Made by a program: the position numbers and the translations under genes | Shown: one piece after another, positions 48,180-61,480 of the stretch | Numbering within the stretch: the first letter of the stretch is position 1 | Layout: every line of letters starts with the position of its first letter | Notes under the pieces: model-generated | Database searches by the model: none | What the model saw: only the letters and a program-made list of their open reading frames with translations | Told to the model about the DNA's origin: nothing | Assembly: GCA_017607445.1 (NCBI GenBank) | Contig: JAEVHH010000001.1 | Coordinates: forward strand, 7,626,001-7,690,000 | Origin: Histoplasma ohiense | Lineage: Eukaryota; Ascomycota; Eurotiomycetes; Onygenales; Ajellomycetaceae | Direction of reading: 5' to 3' | DNA: 64,000 nucleotides

Positions 48180-48713
48180 TAATGTTGTATACTGTAAAAC
48201 ATCTGAATAATAACTTACTGAAACACAAATGTGTTTCATCACTGAGCAGTGTTTGCATTTTTTGCATCAATTCTCAGCAGACTCACAATGATGGTGGGGG
48301 GATGTTGTCAAATATTGAATACAATGACAGCAATATACTGCTGTGTTTCTTTCTAACACTTCAATGAAACTGTCCACTTTCTCATCTTTGTCTATATTAT
48401 CAGTCAACTCAAATAACATATCAAGATCTTGACTCAGTGAGAATGACACTGATATAATAGCAGAATACAAAAACACACTTTCTGAAACACTGCTATAATT
48501 GAATGCCACACTCTGCTGTGACAACAGATCATCAGAGTTTATATAGAATTCTAGAATCTCATCTACATTCTTGTAGATCTGCATGTCAAATACAAATCTT
48601 GCAATAACAGTTTGATATGTGATAAATCTCTCATTCAGAACTTCATTGAAGAGCAGCATCTTGTGAAATTCATTGATCAAAGATTGATCAGTTTTGTGAA
48701 AGTGTTCAGACAT
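48180..48713 (-). pseudogene. Antisense Cys-motif ORF in the 3' part of element D
   Basis: Starts at ATG 48713 (MSEHFHKTDQSLINEFHKML) and stays open for 148 codons, the longest intact frame in D, although it is on the strand opposite to gag-pol. The C-terminal part reads YCCHCIQYLTTSPHHHC, then a TGA, then CKKCKHCSVMKHICVSV: a CxxC...C...CxxC-x6-C pattern like that in the element B antisense ORF (NCKRCHNNRSHCNS). It lies between the chromodomain and the 3' LTR, as in B and C. No known function. The long open frame could also be chance in a CpG-free sequence, but the Cys pattern recurs in unrelated elements. Confidence 0.55.
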
Positions 48714-49479
48714 CTAAATCTGTTAGTATCTATAACAATCTTAGTTTAAGAAAACTTATAGCAGCACAACTTCTATTTGATATATGACAGATGTGACAGT
48801 GTGTCTGTTCATCATTCACAAAGCAAGAATATACTGAAGAATTCTGTAATCTCTTCAGACAACCCAAGCAAATGCTCTCAATGACAGACAGTATATCACT
48901 CTTTATAGACTCTGAATCAGCAACAGAAACAGCTGATTCTGATATTCTATCATAACTTTAATTAATATCAAGATCTTGTTCAAAGAAGAAGAAGAAGCAA
49001 GAAAGAAAAACAGATATTGAAGATTGAAATCAATATTGCAATATTGATCAAAAGAATTGCAACAACACAAAACTCAACCCAAAATGAAAAATGCAACCAT
49101 GCAATCAAAACTTTGAATTTTGCAATAAAAATTGCATAGAAGAATACAGTGTACTTTATTTGATAAATTGATGTATTCTTTTTTAATAAAAAATTGTTAG
49201 TGATGATGTTGATGATGATTTTGTTAGAGTATGATTTTTTGATGTAGAAGTCAAAGAAAAGAGATTCAGAAGTTGTATCTAAATCATGATTGAACTGCAA
49301 TGACATCAGAGATAGAGAAACATTCTCTCAAAACAGCAACACTTTGAAATTAATCTCAACAATTAATCCAGCCTGATTCTGTGAACTTTATACAATATCA
49401 ACCACACAGCACATATTATGAACTTCACATATTGCAATAAGAAACTCTGAGAACCAGACCTTTGAAGAAGAGAGATAAT

Positions 49480-49749
49480 TGTAATAGATGCAATGAAGAT
49501 ATCTATATTAGAAAATAGCTATATAGTGATAGAAGAACACAGAACATGCCAGAATTAATGAGAATGAATATAGTATATGAAATTATAGACAGCTGTAGAG
49601 TGTGATGATCATCTATATAATGCTTGCTGATATCTGTAAATATTAGAAGATCAGCAATTAGCTTTGAATAATAGAGATTGCTATCTTCTTAACATTCTAC
49701 ATACATACTTCATACTACTCTCATAATTATATCTAAACTATCTCTTACA
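49480..49749 (+). repeat. D 3' LTR
   Basis: 270 bp, preceded by a purine-rich tract. Differences from the 5' copy are mostly TpG/CpA alternatives expected from a former CpG. Confidence 0.9.
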
Positions 49750-49754
49750 ATCAA

Positions 49755-49853
49755 TTTGATGAAGATTTTAAAATCTTCTTATATCATACAGTTGAGAACT
49801 TCATGAGAGAAGAAGATGTAAAAGAATATTTCAGATCTACTCATATAGAATAG
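49755..49853 (+). pseudogene. Tc1-type transposase, C-terminal tail
   Basis: Reads directly on from the 40557-40816 piece across the ATCAA duplication: DEDFKIFLYHTVENFMREE... to a stop at 49851-49853. This in-frame continuity, 9 kb apart, confirms that element D inserted into the transposase. Confidence 0.8.
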
Positions 49854-51257
49854 TATTGTAAAATCTAGAAAGATTCAGATTGCAATTCAATTATGATGAT
49901 ATATAATATCTAAGTTTCAAATTCAGAAGTAGAAGCAGTATGAGATCTGCTGTTATTACTACAAACAGCAGATAAAGACAATTTAATCTTCTTCAACTGT
50001 GACTGTCAGATAGAACTCTTTAACTCATCTCTTATTATTGAGAATATATTCATTTCAATATTCAACTGAATCATCTGTTCATTTGTCATTGTCTGTATAT
50101 GATTCAGTTCAAATTCTTTATTCTGAATAATGCTCTTTGCAGTTAAAAGAGTTTCTGCTCTTTGAGATCTCTCTGTCATCAATCAGTTGAAGAACTCATC
50201 AATAAACAGATTTATATATTCATCAAACTGAGAGATTGAACTACTTTGAATAGAAGACAGATTTGAATTTGATGACAGATTCAAATTCAATGACAGATTC
50301 AGATTTGATGACAGATTTGAATTCAATAACAGATTCAGATTCAATGATAGATTTGAATTTAATGATAGATTTGAATTCAATTCTTTCATATCTTTCATTT
50401 TTTTCATCATATATTTCATCACCATCATATTGATTATCTCATTTGAAGATACAATATTAGATGAAGAAGTTGAGAAAGAAAATATAACTATTGACATCTG
50501 AAATATCTGTATAGAAGAATTAGAAGCAGAGATAGATTTTTTTTTTTATTTTTTCTTCTTCTTTCTATTCATTAATCTTTTTATCATCTTTCTTGAAAGA
50601 TTTTTAACTATTGTATATTTATATTCAACATCATCTATCCAACTGGCAATCTCACTACTCAGAAGCTGAATATGAGTATCATCAAAAGCTATTCAATAAA
50701 TACTCTGCTCAAAGTTATGACAATTTATCTTTTGACAATGTCAGTGAGCAGTTATCTCACACTCAATCTGCAAAGAATTATATTTATTTGATTGTTGATT
50801 TTGAGTTTTCTTCAGCTGCTGACTAGTGGCTGTGGATCTTGTATATATAGACAGCAGCTTTTTGTCATTGAATATTTCATGAATTCAAAAAAATTTGACA
50901 GAATGATAGAGAGAGAATTTGATAGATGATGAGATTACTTCTTCTTTGACATCTAATACTTTTTTTAATGTCAATGTCTGTGTTGTTAATTAGAAATTCA
51001 ACACTTCAATGAAAGCTGCAGAAATGTGTATTACAGAGATGTTTGAGAATAGAATTGAGATATCAAGAAAATTAAAAAAGATGATAATCTCAATATTAAA
51101 TTCATTCATCTTCTTTTTATATAACTTCTTCAGAAAAGTGATAATCTCTCTTCAATCTATCTTCTTCTCAAGAGTGATTTTGATTGAAGATTTATATTTG
51201 TTTAATGAGATGACTGTTATACAATTTGCAACTTCTATCTTCTTACAGTTCTGTTTC
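49854..51257 (-). pseudogene. Unidentified decayed ORF with Asn/Leu/Ser repeats
   Basis: Region between the Tc1-type transposase and A3. A minus-strand frame (50497 to about 49920, two stops) reads an N-terminal Ser-rich part, then repeats of the type NSNLSLNLNL (plus-strand ~50240-50380), then FDEYINLFIDEFFN and a Glu/Gln-rich helical tail (EFELNHIQTMTNEQMIQL). Plus-strand ORFs at 50611 and 51009 are less convincing. It may be another transposon accessory gene or an old host gene. I do not recognise it. Confidence 0.35.
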
Positions 51258-51728
51258 TGTGACAGGTTAGCATCTGTTAGTAATTAACTTACGCAATCAA
51301 CTCCCCTTCTGCACCTGCTTGTTTCTGGCTGTTGTGATCTTGTGTAATTCTCAATGTTCTTTCACTCCATGCTCTGTGCTCATATAGTCTCTAACAATTC
51401 TTCTGTATAGCTTCTTATGTTCTTCTGCTCTGTGTTCTGCACTTGTGTAGTCTCTAATGATTCTTCTGTGTAGCTCTCAATGATTCTCTCATCTCATGTT
51501 CTATACTTGTGTAGCTTCTAATGATTCTTATATGTATCTCTTAATGTTCTTCTGCTTCACACTTCACTGTGGAGTGGCTTCTGATATTCTTCTGCTCTGA
51601 ACTTTCCTCTATAAAAACCCTCTTTGTACAATCTTTTCTTCTGATTTCTTTTCTCTTTCTTTTCTTAATCAATTTGTAATCTGTAATTAGAATAGTGCTA
51701 GATTGTTAATCAAAGTACATCTGTTATA
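51258..51728 (+). repeat. A3 5' LTR
   Basis: 471 bp, exactly one 63-bp unit shorter than the A1 LTR. The last bases read TTATA instead of TTACA. It is followed by TTATGAATTGATT (51729-51741), which pairs with 51667-51679 of the LTR apart from two positions explained by a decayed CpG. Confidence 0.88.
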
Positions 51729-52121
51729 TTATGAATTGATTCTTCTGTGTTTAAGATCTGAGTGCCTCATTATTAGTTCTTACATCTGAGTGCATTGTTT
51801 AAGGTCTGAGTGCTTTGTTATCAGTTCTTACATTCAAGTGCATTGTTTACAGACCCAAGTGTCTAGTCATTACAAGAGATTTCTCATGAGCTCAAGTGTC
51901 TCTATCATTAGTTATATAGACTGTTGTGTCTAAGCATCTGAGACACAATTGACTGTGTTCTATGAGGTCTGAGTGTCTATGAACTGTAATGCTGTGAATA
52001 GTGTTCATGAAGAAGCTTGACAAAGCTTAATGCTGCAACACTGTGAATAGTGTCTGTGAGAGAATCAAGTACCTACAAGTATTTCTTTTCTTTTTATTAT
52101 TACATATTCTTAGATATCAAA

Positions 52122-53190
52122 ATGAACTATGAACAATTCTACAAACACTCACTGCATTCAAACACAGTGAACAACAACTTAGATCTATGAAGTATTCTTC
52201 AGCAGCAAGCACTACAGATGACTGAATTGCAATGACAACTTGTTGAGATGAGCACTTTCATGTTCACTGTTCCTTCTATACCCACATCTCATGAAAAGCC
52301 TTCAAGAGAGAAGCTCTCAATTCTTGATAAATACAAGAGAGATCTAGCACTCTATCTTGTGTGAAAGTCAAAAGCAAACACCAAAGTAGACATTGATGAA
52401 CAAGCAATAGACTCACTATTCAATCAAGTGTGGTATATTCATAGCAGATTGAATGGCAACATATTAGCAAAATTTCAATTCTGAATGAGTCATTGTCAGA
52501 ATCATCAGTGTACATCAGAGCTAGTCTTTCAACAACTTGACTCTCTCTTCCTCAATTCTACACTTCAAGTCAAGACATTAGACTGACTTAATCAGACTTG
52601 TCAGATGAATGTTGTGTTGACAACTTATCTTTCTGAATTCAATTACAAACTTCTAGAAGCAGATGAGCAAGACTGAGATGATGCTGTCAAGATCAACATA
52701 TTGTTCAAGAATTTGAACTTTCAGTTGTATAACTGAAGTATAGAGTGTTTGAAGCTCTCAATATACAGTGAATTCTGTGCTGATCTTTGTCTGTTGAACA
52801 ACAATCTGTCTCAGTTCCACACACTTCAAAATTGTAGAGAATTTCATTGAACAAATGCATATGCTCTGAACTGTTCTGCAGTGCCCTCCATCTCTGAATC
52901 AGAATCAATGAACTGAATTCCACACATGAATGCAAGCCACTCAAGGGTCTCTAATGTCTCAGAGAAGAATATCACTGACTGAATTGTCAGAGAAGTCTGC
53001 ATATGCTGTGACAAGTCAGAGCACTTTGTGAATCAATGTCTGAATGCAATTGCTCTGAGTAAACTCCTCATACATGTGAATGCTGCATCATCTGTGGACA
53101 AGCAAGAACAGAGAAAAGATGAGCTCTCACTCTAAAATATGAATAAGAGCTCAAGAAGCAGAAAGCTAACTGAAGATTTGAGCAGAAGAT
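52122..53190 (+). pseudogene. A3 gag with intact zinc knuckle
   Basis: Starts MNYEQFYKHSLHSN. The coiled Gln-rich region and capsid-like part carry several TGA stops. The zinc knuckle CICCDKSEHFVNQC (CX2CX4HX4C) at about 52998-53039 is complete. The pol start overlaps the gag end in a frame offset of -1. Confidence 0.82.
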
Positions 53191-55800
53191 GCAAGCAGAC
53201 ACAATCATGATCACTATCATTGTAAATAGCTTAGTCAATATACAAGCAATGATAGACAGTGGTTTTCTTCACTATGCTCTTATAGACACTCAGCTGATTG
53301 AGAAGCATAAGCTTCAGTGTATTCTCTTTCTCAAACTGTGTAAACTCAGTGAATTTGACAGTCTCAGAGAATCTGCCTTCTACAACATGGTAAGATTTAA
53401 TGTTGATGTAGAAGAACACAAGAAAAAGAATGTATATGCATACAAAATACAAAATCTTGAGTATGATCTAATGTTTGATCTATTATAGCTCACAGAATTT
53501 GAAACCTTGTTGAATGCATGCAATCACTGTCTTATTTTCTCAGAAGATGACTGTGTTTATGAGAAGAATGTTGATAGAACTGCTGATCTCACTCAGATAT
53601 CAGTGAAAGCATACAAACTACTAATTCATCAAGCACATGAGAAGAAGAACATCCAAGTGTTCACTGCTAGTATAGCAGATATCAAAAAAGTATTAAAAAA
53701 GCTAGAACTCAAAGATCTCAAGAAACTGTGCAAGAAACTATCTGAATTGTACAAAGACTTCACAGACATATTCAATAAGAAAGAAGCTGAAAAGCTTTCT
53801 TCTCACTGAGAACTCAGTATAGATCATACAATCAAGCTCATCAAGAAGAATAGTAAGAACTCACAATCACTCTGAGATTCTCTCTACAGCATATCACACA
53901 ATGAGCTTCTCATTCTATGAAAAACACTCAACAGACTACTGAATAAAGACTTCATTCATATTAGCAACTCACCCACTGCAGCATCTGTACTGTTCACAAA
54001 GAAATCAGAAGAAGACTTACAATTTTATGTTGACTATCAAAAACTCAACAAGATTACACAGAAGAACTGATACTCTCTTTCACTTATCAATGAAACATTT
54101 AAATGAATAGAAAAAGCAAAATGATTTACAAAGCTTGACATCTCTGCAGCCTTCTATAAGATAAGAATTAATGAAGATGACAAATGACTAACTGCTTTTT
54201 GTATGTGTTATGAATTATACAAATGAACAGTGACTCTCTTTGAATTAGCAAATGCCTCAAGCACATTTCAGAAATACATTAACTGAGCTCTACAAGATCT
54301 GCTTGATGAGATTGCCTCAGCATATATAGACAATATTCTGATCTTCACTGATGAACTGCTCACTGAGCACTGCAAGCATATACAACAAGTGCTTGACTGT
54401 CTATGAAAAGCTGAACTGCAAGTGAACATTGATAAATGTGACTTCAAAACCAAGTCTACAATCTATCTAGAATTCATCATTGAAGCTGAAAAAGATATAT
54501 GCATGAATTCTAAGAAGATGGAAGCAATTCTCAACTGAGAGACATCAGTCTCAGTAAAAGAGACTAGAAGCTTTCTAGAATTCATCAACTTCTATCAAAG
54601 ATTCATCAAAGACTTCTTCAATATCATACAATCACTGATGAATCTGATCTGAAAAGATGCCATATTTCAATGAACTGATGAAGCAGACACAGCATTCAAA
54701 AAGCTGAAATGTATATTTACAAGCACTCTGATGCTGCAATCATTCAATTCAGATAAGCATACAATTCTTGAAACAGACATCTCAGATTATATAGTAGATG
54801 AGACACTGATGTAATATAATAATGAAGATGTTCTACAACTCTGTATCTTTATCTTGAAAAAAATGTTGTCTGCTGAATGCAACTATGAGATCTATGACAA
54901 GGAGCTTCTAGCAATCATATAATATCTTGAAGAATAAAAATCTGAACTTATAAGTATTGAAAAGTTTGAGATTGTTATCAATTATAAAAACTTAGAGTAC
55001 TTCACAATCACTTATAAGCTCACTGAAAGACATATGTGTTGGTCATTGTTTCTTAGCTGTTTTTCATTTATAATTTGTTATTGATCTGAAGTAGAGAACA
55101 CTCTTGCAGATGCTCTGTCTCATCAAAAACAAAATATATCATCTGATGACTTGAATGATAGATGAAAACATCAAAAGCATTGATTAATCAACTCTGCAAT
55201 CATAGAAAGTTCTACACAATCAGACAAACTCTGCATACATATCAATCAGTTCCAAGCTCAAGAATCCTTGCTCAAAGAACAATGAAGACTAGCAGCAGAA
55301 GCAGATGAATTCTGACAATAAATCATCAAAGTCATACAAAGCAAAACATCTCAATTCCCCACAGATATATATTCAAGAACAGATATCTCAGCATATTCAA
55401 TCAACAATGACAACTGCTTACACTTTCAAAATAGATGATGAGTCTCTGATTCAGAATCTCTACAAACACAGATCATACAAGAAATTCATGACTCATCAAT
55501 AATCAGACACTCAGAATATGAAATTATGTACAACATTATCACTCAAGAATTCTACTGATTAGATATATTGAAAGATATACATCAGTTCATACACAACTGT
55601 GATCACTGCAGTTTAGTGATGATATATTATGAATACTGAAAAGAGATGCTGAAGTCTCTATCTGTTCTCAATCAAACTTGATATGATATAGCTATTGATT
55701 TTGCAGTTTTCTTGTCTGAGAGTGAAGATTCTACAAATATTTTAGTCATTGTCAATCAATTCAGTAAGAATGTAATACTACAGCTCTGTGATAAGATGAA

Positions 55801-55946
55801 TGTGGTAATTTCGGCTTATTATTCTTCCGTAGCGTATGCCACCCTCTATTATCAAGGATGGTGTATGCTACTGCACTAGTTAATTCATATAAGAAGAGCT
55901 GCAAAGCTTAGAAGCTTTGAACAGCTCAAGCAACTTTTGAACTACA
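55801..55946 (+). repeat. C 5' LTR
   Basis: 146 bp, TGTGGTAATTTCGGC...GAACTACA. Retains CpGs absent in the 3' copy (CTTCCGTAGCG vs CTTCCATAGCA). It holds a hairpin AAAGCTT-AG-AAGCTTT. Confidence 0.9.
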
Positions 55947-56304
55947 TCTGATAGCATGTCTAAATCAAAGAGAGCATACACTTCTGAGGGTGTGATAATT
56001 CCACCTACAATGCAAGTCATAGTTATCATGCCAGTGTGGTCATCTCTACACTCTAGAGCTCAATCATACAAATGAGCAGTGAAGTTGAAACACTTTCAAT
56101 TGCAAAATTGGTAGCAGACAACTCACTGCCATACATGAGGTGAGTTGAGAGCATAGAAAGACAGTGTAGAGATGAACAACAGTTCAAAGAATCATTCTAC
56201 TCACAAGCTTAAGAAGAAGTCAGTCAGTTGTACAATCAAGAAGATATCAACAAGAAATCAACTACAAACAATATTCTTAAGACATAGAAAAAAGTGTACA
56301 ATCA

Positions 56305-57580
56305 ATGATAACCATCATGGACACCTTCAACCAACACTCATCCCTTGTATCTGAATTGAATGAAATGCAACTGATTTCTGAAGATCTACAAGAAGCAGTA
56401 CACAGAGCAGCAGCTCTCACATCTGAGAATGACAAGCTTCTCATCCACAACACCTTGTTGAAGAAGATATTGGCAATGCATAATCTTTATCAAACAGAGC
56501 TCAAGGTGCAGAAGGAACATCAGCATGCAGAAACCACTCAGCAACAAGCAGCAGATGCTGTGAGCTTTGCAGATAGTCTCACAAATGTCAGAAACAAGCA
56601 AAACACTCAGATGACTGATCTGCATCAAGAGCTGAAGCACATACATCTCAAGATCAAACATTCAGCAACACTTGAGATCTCATCACATAGCTTAACCAAC
56701 TCTTCAAACATCAACACCCCATCTAACAACCCTGACCCAGCATACACAGCACAAACAGCATTCCCTGAGAATACATCAATCATCACAGAATATATCAAGC
56801 CAGGCAATCTATCTAATCCATCACACTTTGATGATGAGCATAAGAACAACACCACTCTCAACTGATTGAGTCAGATGCATTCACACTATCACATGGAGTG
56901 CAAGCTCACAGAACAGCAATCCATCAAATTACAGCAGATCTTGCACACAGCATCTATCCTCAAGAGAAAAGCTAGATTCCTTTGAATGACAGCTGAGAAG
57001 TTGAACATGGAAGTGTCTGACAAGCATAGATTATCACAGAAGTGGGATGATTTCACAAGATGGATTCTGCATAACTTCAAGAAACTAGACATCAAAGACA
57101 AACATTACAAACACTTCATAGAATGCAAGCAAGAAGAAGATCTTACATTGTACTACATTCATTTCAGCTTACATTATCTTGCAATGAATCAAGAGCTCCT
57201 GACATCTTTCTGTCTACAAATCTTCATACACAGCTTAGACACTGACCTATACACCAAGTGGAAGTGTCTTAACCCACAGCCACAGATGGTGGAGGAAATG
57301 TACAAAACACTACTCTCAAGAGAACAAGCAAGCAAGCTGTGAAAGCAAGCAGCAAGAGTGCAGACAAATTCAAAGAGATTCACATCTACATCCACCACTT
57401 CATCATCAAGACATCTGAATGTGATGGATATCAATCTCAATGCTATTGTGAGAGCCCTGAACCCCCCCAAGAAGAATTCATCAGAGTGAGTAGTCTGATG
57501 TCACAAACACAGAGCATACTTTCACTGCAGCTGACAGAATCATAACACAAGAGATTGCTGTAATCACCTTCAAGAGAAGA
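56305..57580 (+). pseudogene. C gag
   Basis: An open block of 186 codons (to 56865) with a long coiled-coil segment (ENDKLLIHNTLLKKILAMHN), a Ser/Asn/Pro-rich linker, then a capsid-like block at 56986-57342 (KWDDFTRWILHNFKKLDI, LDTDLYTKWKCLNP). A degraded zinc knuckle at about 57518-57559 reads YFHC...QNHNTRDC with the first Cys changed to Tyr (TGC to TAC) and one stop. Confidence 0.72.
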
Positions 57581-58469
57581 AGTCAAAAAACTAGAAGAAT
57601 CAGCAGAATCAGAGACACTCACTGATCAACTACTAAAGATCTTCAAAGTAGATGAATTGTCTGCATTAGATGACCCTCTGGATTCTATAAGAGCTAAACA
57701 GAAGAGAGATGAAGAAGTGAGTGCAGAAGAGAAAGCAGATGAACATCTGAATGTCATAGAATTGAATACACTGATGTATAGAGAATATCTGAGACAGAAA
57801 AGAGAAGTGGCAGCAAAGATGTTATTGAACACAGACACTTCAACAAAGTACATTGATGATTATATGCTAAAACAATTGTCTGGCATACAACAGATGAAGG
57901 AATCTAAATGAGTAAAGCTTTCAAACAATCATTATCTTATCTCATCTGTGAGAGTAAAGATGCTCTTGCACTTCAAGAGATGGTCTTGCTGCATCTGAGT
58001 GCACATGCTCCCAGACATAGAATACAACCTGATCTTGAGGCTTGATTGATTTCAGAAGTATGATCCTCAAATCTATTGATGTACATATCACATACAGTTG
58101 ACAGATTATAAGAACCAAATTCATACAATCTTATCCATGAATATGAGGCGCAGATTCCATGTGCCAGGGATGGAAGACTTGAACCTCATCACCCAACACC
58201 AAGCAAAGCAAGCACTGCATAAATCTTTGATTCAGAGCATTCTATACATCATAAGAGAATCTGAGACAAAAGAATCATCATCTACAAAAGATTCAAAAAA
58301 CAAAACACATATGAAGACACTGCTTGAAAAGCATAAAAAGATCTTTCAAATGAACCTCCCATCTTCTCTGCCACTCAAAAGAGAATTCATTCACAAGATC
58401 AATACAGAGGATGCAAAGCCAATAAATCACAACACATACTCTCTATCACAAACACATCTCAAGAAATTA

Positions 58470-60830
58470 CAGTGACAGATAGAGGAGTTGTTGAAGAGGG
58501 GTCTCATACAACCATTCTCCAGCACATGGGGCTTCCCAGTCCTATTCACTAAGAAGCCAAATGAAGAATGGCATATGTGCATCAACTATTGAGCACTCAA
58601 TAAACTCACCATAAAGAATGGATATCTACTACTGCAAATCCAACAACAACTAGATACAGTAGAAAATGCTCAATACTTGACAAAGATTGATCTACTCACA
58701 GAATACTGGCAGATTCATGTAGACAAACTATCAGTGCTCAAAACAGCATTTAACATACAATGAGGAAAGTTTGAATTTCTTGCAATGTCTATGGAGCTTA
58801 CAAACACCTCTGCAACCTTTCAGACAATAATGAATACAATTCTTGCAAAACAGAACAGTCAATCATGCCTTGTATATCTTGACAATATCTTAATCTTTTC
58901 AAACTCATACAAAGAGCATCTACAACATATGAATCAGATGCTCACAACTCTGGCAGAGCACAAGCTCTACATCAAATCATCAAAATATGTGTTTGATACA
59001 AAGGAGTTGGAGTTTGTGGGACATCTCATGGAAGGAGGCTGCATACACCCAATCCCTGAAAAACTAGAAGTTATCATGAAATGGCCAAGGTCTAGAAATG
59101 TACACCATGTACACCAATTTTTAGAACTGGCATTCTATTACAGAAGGTTTGTAAAGAATTTCACATAAATCACTGCTTCATTGTCAGATCTTCTTAAAGA
59201 GACAGACACTGAGCTTTGCAAAAAGAAATTTCATTCAATCATCTGAAATGTCTTCTGCAAAAAGGTCTTTCTTGAGCTTAGAGAATGTATGACAACATCT
59301 CCAGTGCTTGTTCAACTGGATTGTACAAAGCCCTTCACAATTGAAACCAACACATCAGAATGAGCCATTGGATGCTCCCTCTTGCAAATGGGGGAGGATG
59401 ATAAATTACACCCAGTAGCATATGATGGCTGAAAGCTGTCAGGCACAGAGCTTAACTATTCTGTGCATGAGAAGGAACTTCTAACAATCAAACACACACT
59501 AGATCTGTGGAATCAATATATCAACAACAGGCATACAACAACAGTGATCACCGACCACAAAAGTCTCATTTATTTGCAAACAACAACCAAACCCTTCAAG
59601 CAGCTAGCACAATGGATATCAGAGTTCCAGACATACAATCTTCAAATCAAATACAGAAAGAAGGCAGACACTATCATGTCAGATGTCATAAGTCATAGAC
59701 CTGACTTCATGGAAGAAGGTTCAGTGAATGCAGCACAGAGAGAATTCACACTAACAGCACTGAGAGATTATGATGAGGCAGAGTGGTTGAAAGCTATGAT
59801 CACTCACTTGAAGAATGGAAGTGTATCAGCTGATAAACATCTGACAAAGATAATAGAAGAGATGCTTCCAAAATTCAAGCTTGCAAAGTTAGAGAAGAAT
59901 GTTGTGCTTTATCATGATCTCAGTTACACAGAGACACTGTATCTTGAGCCCCAGTTTCAACAGAATCTGATAAGTCATATGCACAAGGAGTTCAGCCACT
60001 TAGAGAGTCCAGAACTTATGAGTGTTCTGAAAGATCAAGCATACTGATCAAGCATGAAAGAAGATATTCAGACATACACACAGAAGTGCCCAAACTGTCA
60101 AGTCTCAAAGAGCACAAGACAAGGATTGGAGTGTGAGAGGGCACAACATCAGATAGAAGATACAATTAAATCATTTGAACATTGAGAGATAGATCTCATA
60201 GAGATATTGCCATGAACATCAAATGGGAATCACTGGATAATAACAGCAATCAATTACACCACAGAGTGGCCAATCACACAAGTGGTGTCAGAGGCAACAG
60301 AGGAGATCATTGCTAAATTTCTACACAATGATATCTACATCAATTATGGTATGCCCCATGAGATATTGACAGATAACAGTGCAAACCTCATAGAAGAAGT
60401 CATGAGACACTTCATCAAACAGTTGCAGATGAAGCATCACACAACAACACTCTATCACTCTTATACAAATGAAAAAGTCAAACACTTAAACAGAATACTA
60501 GGCAGCATGCTGATGAAATATCTAGTGAGAAAGCTCACAAGATTATGAGATGAATATCTGAAACAGACATTATTCACAACACAAGTTTATCAGCATGCAG
60601 TCTCAAAGCACTCACCATTCTACCTGCTCTATGAAGTGCATCCGCATATCTCAGGGGATATGCAGGAGCAGATAGAGGAGAAGATAGCAGTTGCAGACAT
60701 GAAATCAAGAGTGAGAGAAGTTAGCTACACTCAAGCAAAAGCAAACAAATTACTGCTCAACTGTGTCATACAATCAAAAAGAATACAAGACTCATTAGTG
60801 AAAGAAACAAGTCTCACTGTGAGCATTTGA
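58470..60830 (+). pseudogene. C pol: RT, RNase H, integrase
   Basis: RT with SATFQTIMNTIL and box VYLDNILIF at about 58870-58900 (second Asp now Asn). RNase H around 59330-59700 (HEKELLTIKHTL, TDHKSLIYL). Integrase zinc-binding region at ~59970-60100 (HMHKEFSHLE ... KCPNCQ); core with DLIEI (~60190) and EILTDNSANL (~60362). The third catalytic position region reads YTNEKVKHLNR, with Lys where the catalytic Glu is expected. Stops are few, so this copy is comparatively recent, but it is inactive. Confidence 0.82.
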
Positions 60831-61029
60831 GTTCTTGTATGAAATGAAGGACCTGAGAAGTTCCAATCAAGATGATTTGAGTCATACAAAATCCTCAAAT
60901 CACACCCTCTTGAAACATACACTTTGAAAGAATCAGGGGGATGAGTTCTACACAATCTTATAAATGACTCTCATCTTGTAGAGATGAAGACAGAGAATCT
61001 CAATGAGCTGTGATCATCTGCAGCACTAT

Positions 61030-61480
61030 CATCAGCATTGAAGAAAAGAGAGCTTACAATAGAAAAGCTCAGAGAAGTTAGAGAAATCATCAACACTTAC
61101 AAATCAGATGATATCACTTACTCAGACCTCTCAACAATAATCAAAAAAGAATGGGAGGAAATGGAAAAGGTGGGCATACAGCACACCTCAATAAGTGACA
61201 AGACTGTTGCTGACTGTACAATATTGTGACATAGACAGCAGACACAACACAGTCAGAGATGAACTTGAGATAGCTGATCAGCACATGAATTGAGTTGCAA
61301 GAAACAAAGAGATTCAGAGAAGGATTTGACTGTCTACACTAGCTCAATCACAGAGATCTCAGAGGATGAACTGTCAGAAACATCAGTGAACACATTGAAT
61401 CAAGCTATTTCAGCATCTGAGAACATTCAGAGATTGAGTGAGGTTAGTTTCAACAGACCATTCACTGTAGTTGTCTGAGC
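61030..61480 (+). pseudogene. C downstream sense ORF (pol C-terminal extension)
   Basis: Two open blocks on plus, LKKRELTIEKLREVREIINT (61038-61229) and a Ser/Glu-rich piece (61290-61478), separated by stops. They read as a charged helical region after integrase, not as a chromodomain. Probably the pol C-terminus or a third ORF. Confidence 0.45.

Larger units (their letters stand above)
40817..49749 (+). mobile_element. Ty3/gypsy element D with chromodomain, contains hAT-B and a SINE
   Basis: LTRs 40817-41086 and 49480-49749 (270 bp each), TSD ATCAA at 40812-40816 and 49750-49754. About 7.1 kb without its two insertions. Plus-strand order: gag with zinc knuckle, protease, RT, RNase H, integrase, chromodomain, then an extra 3' region with an antisense Cys-motif ORF, a purine tract (GAAGAAGAGAGATAAT) and LTR. 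Inserted in the Tc1-type transposase. Confidence 0.9.
7369..49853 (+). mobile_element. Tc1/mariner-type transposon, transposase split into four pieces by nested insertions
   Basis: Pieces: 7369-7752, 14375-14644, 40557-40816 and 49755-49853. Joined in this order they total about 1.0 kb, the expected ~340 codons for a fungal Tc1/mariner-type DDE transposase. Every break coincides with a target-site duplication of an inserted retroelement (ATCTG, TATAT, ATCAA), and the coding sequence resumes directly after each one. It is therefore the oldest layer of the block. Terminal inverted repeats were not identified. Confidence 0.85.
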
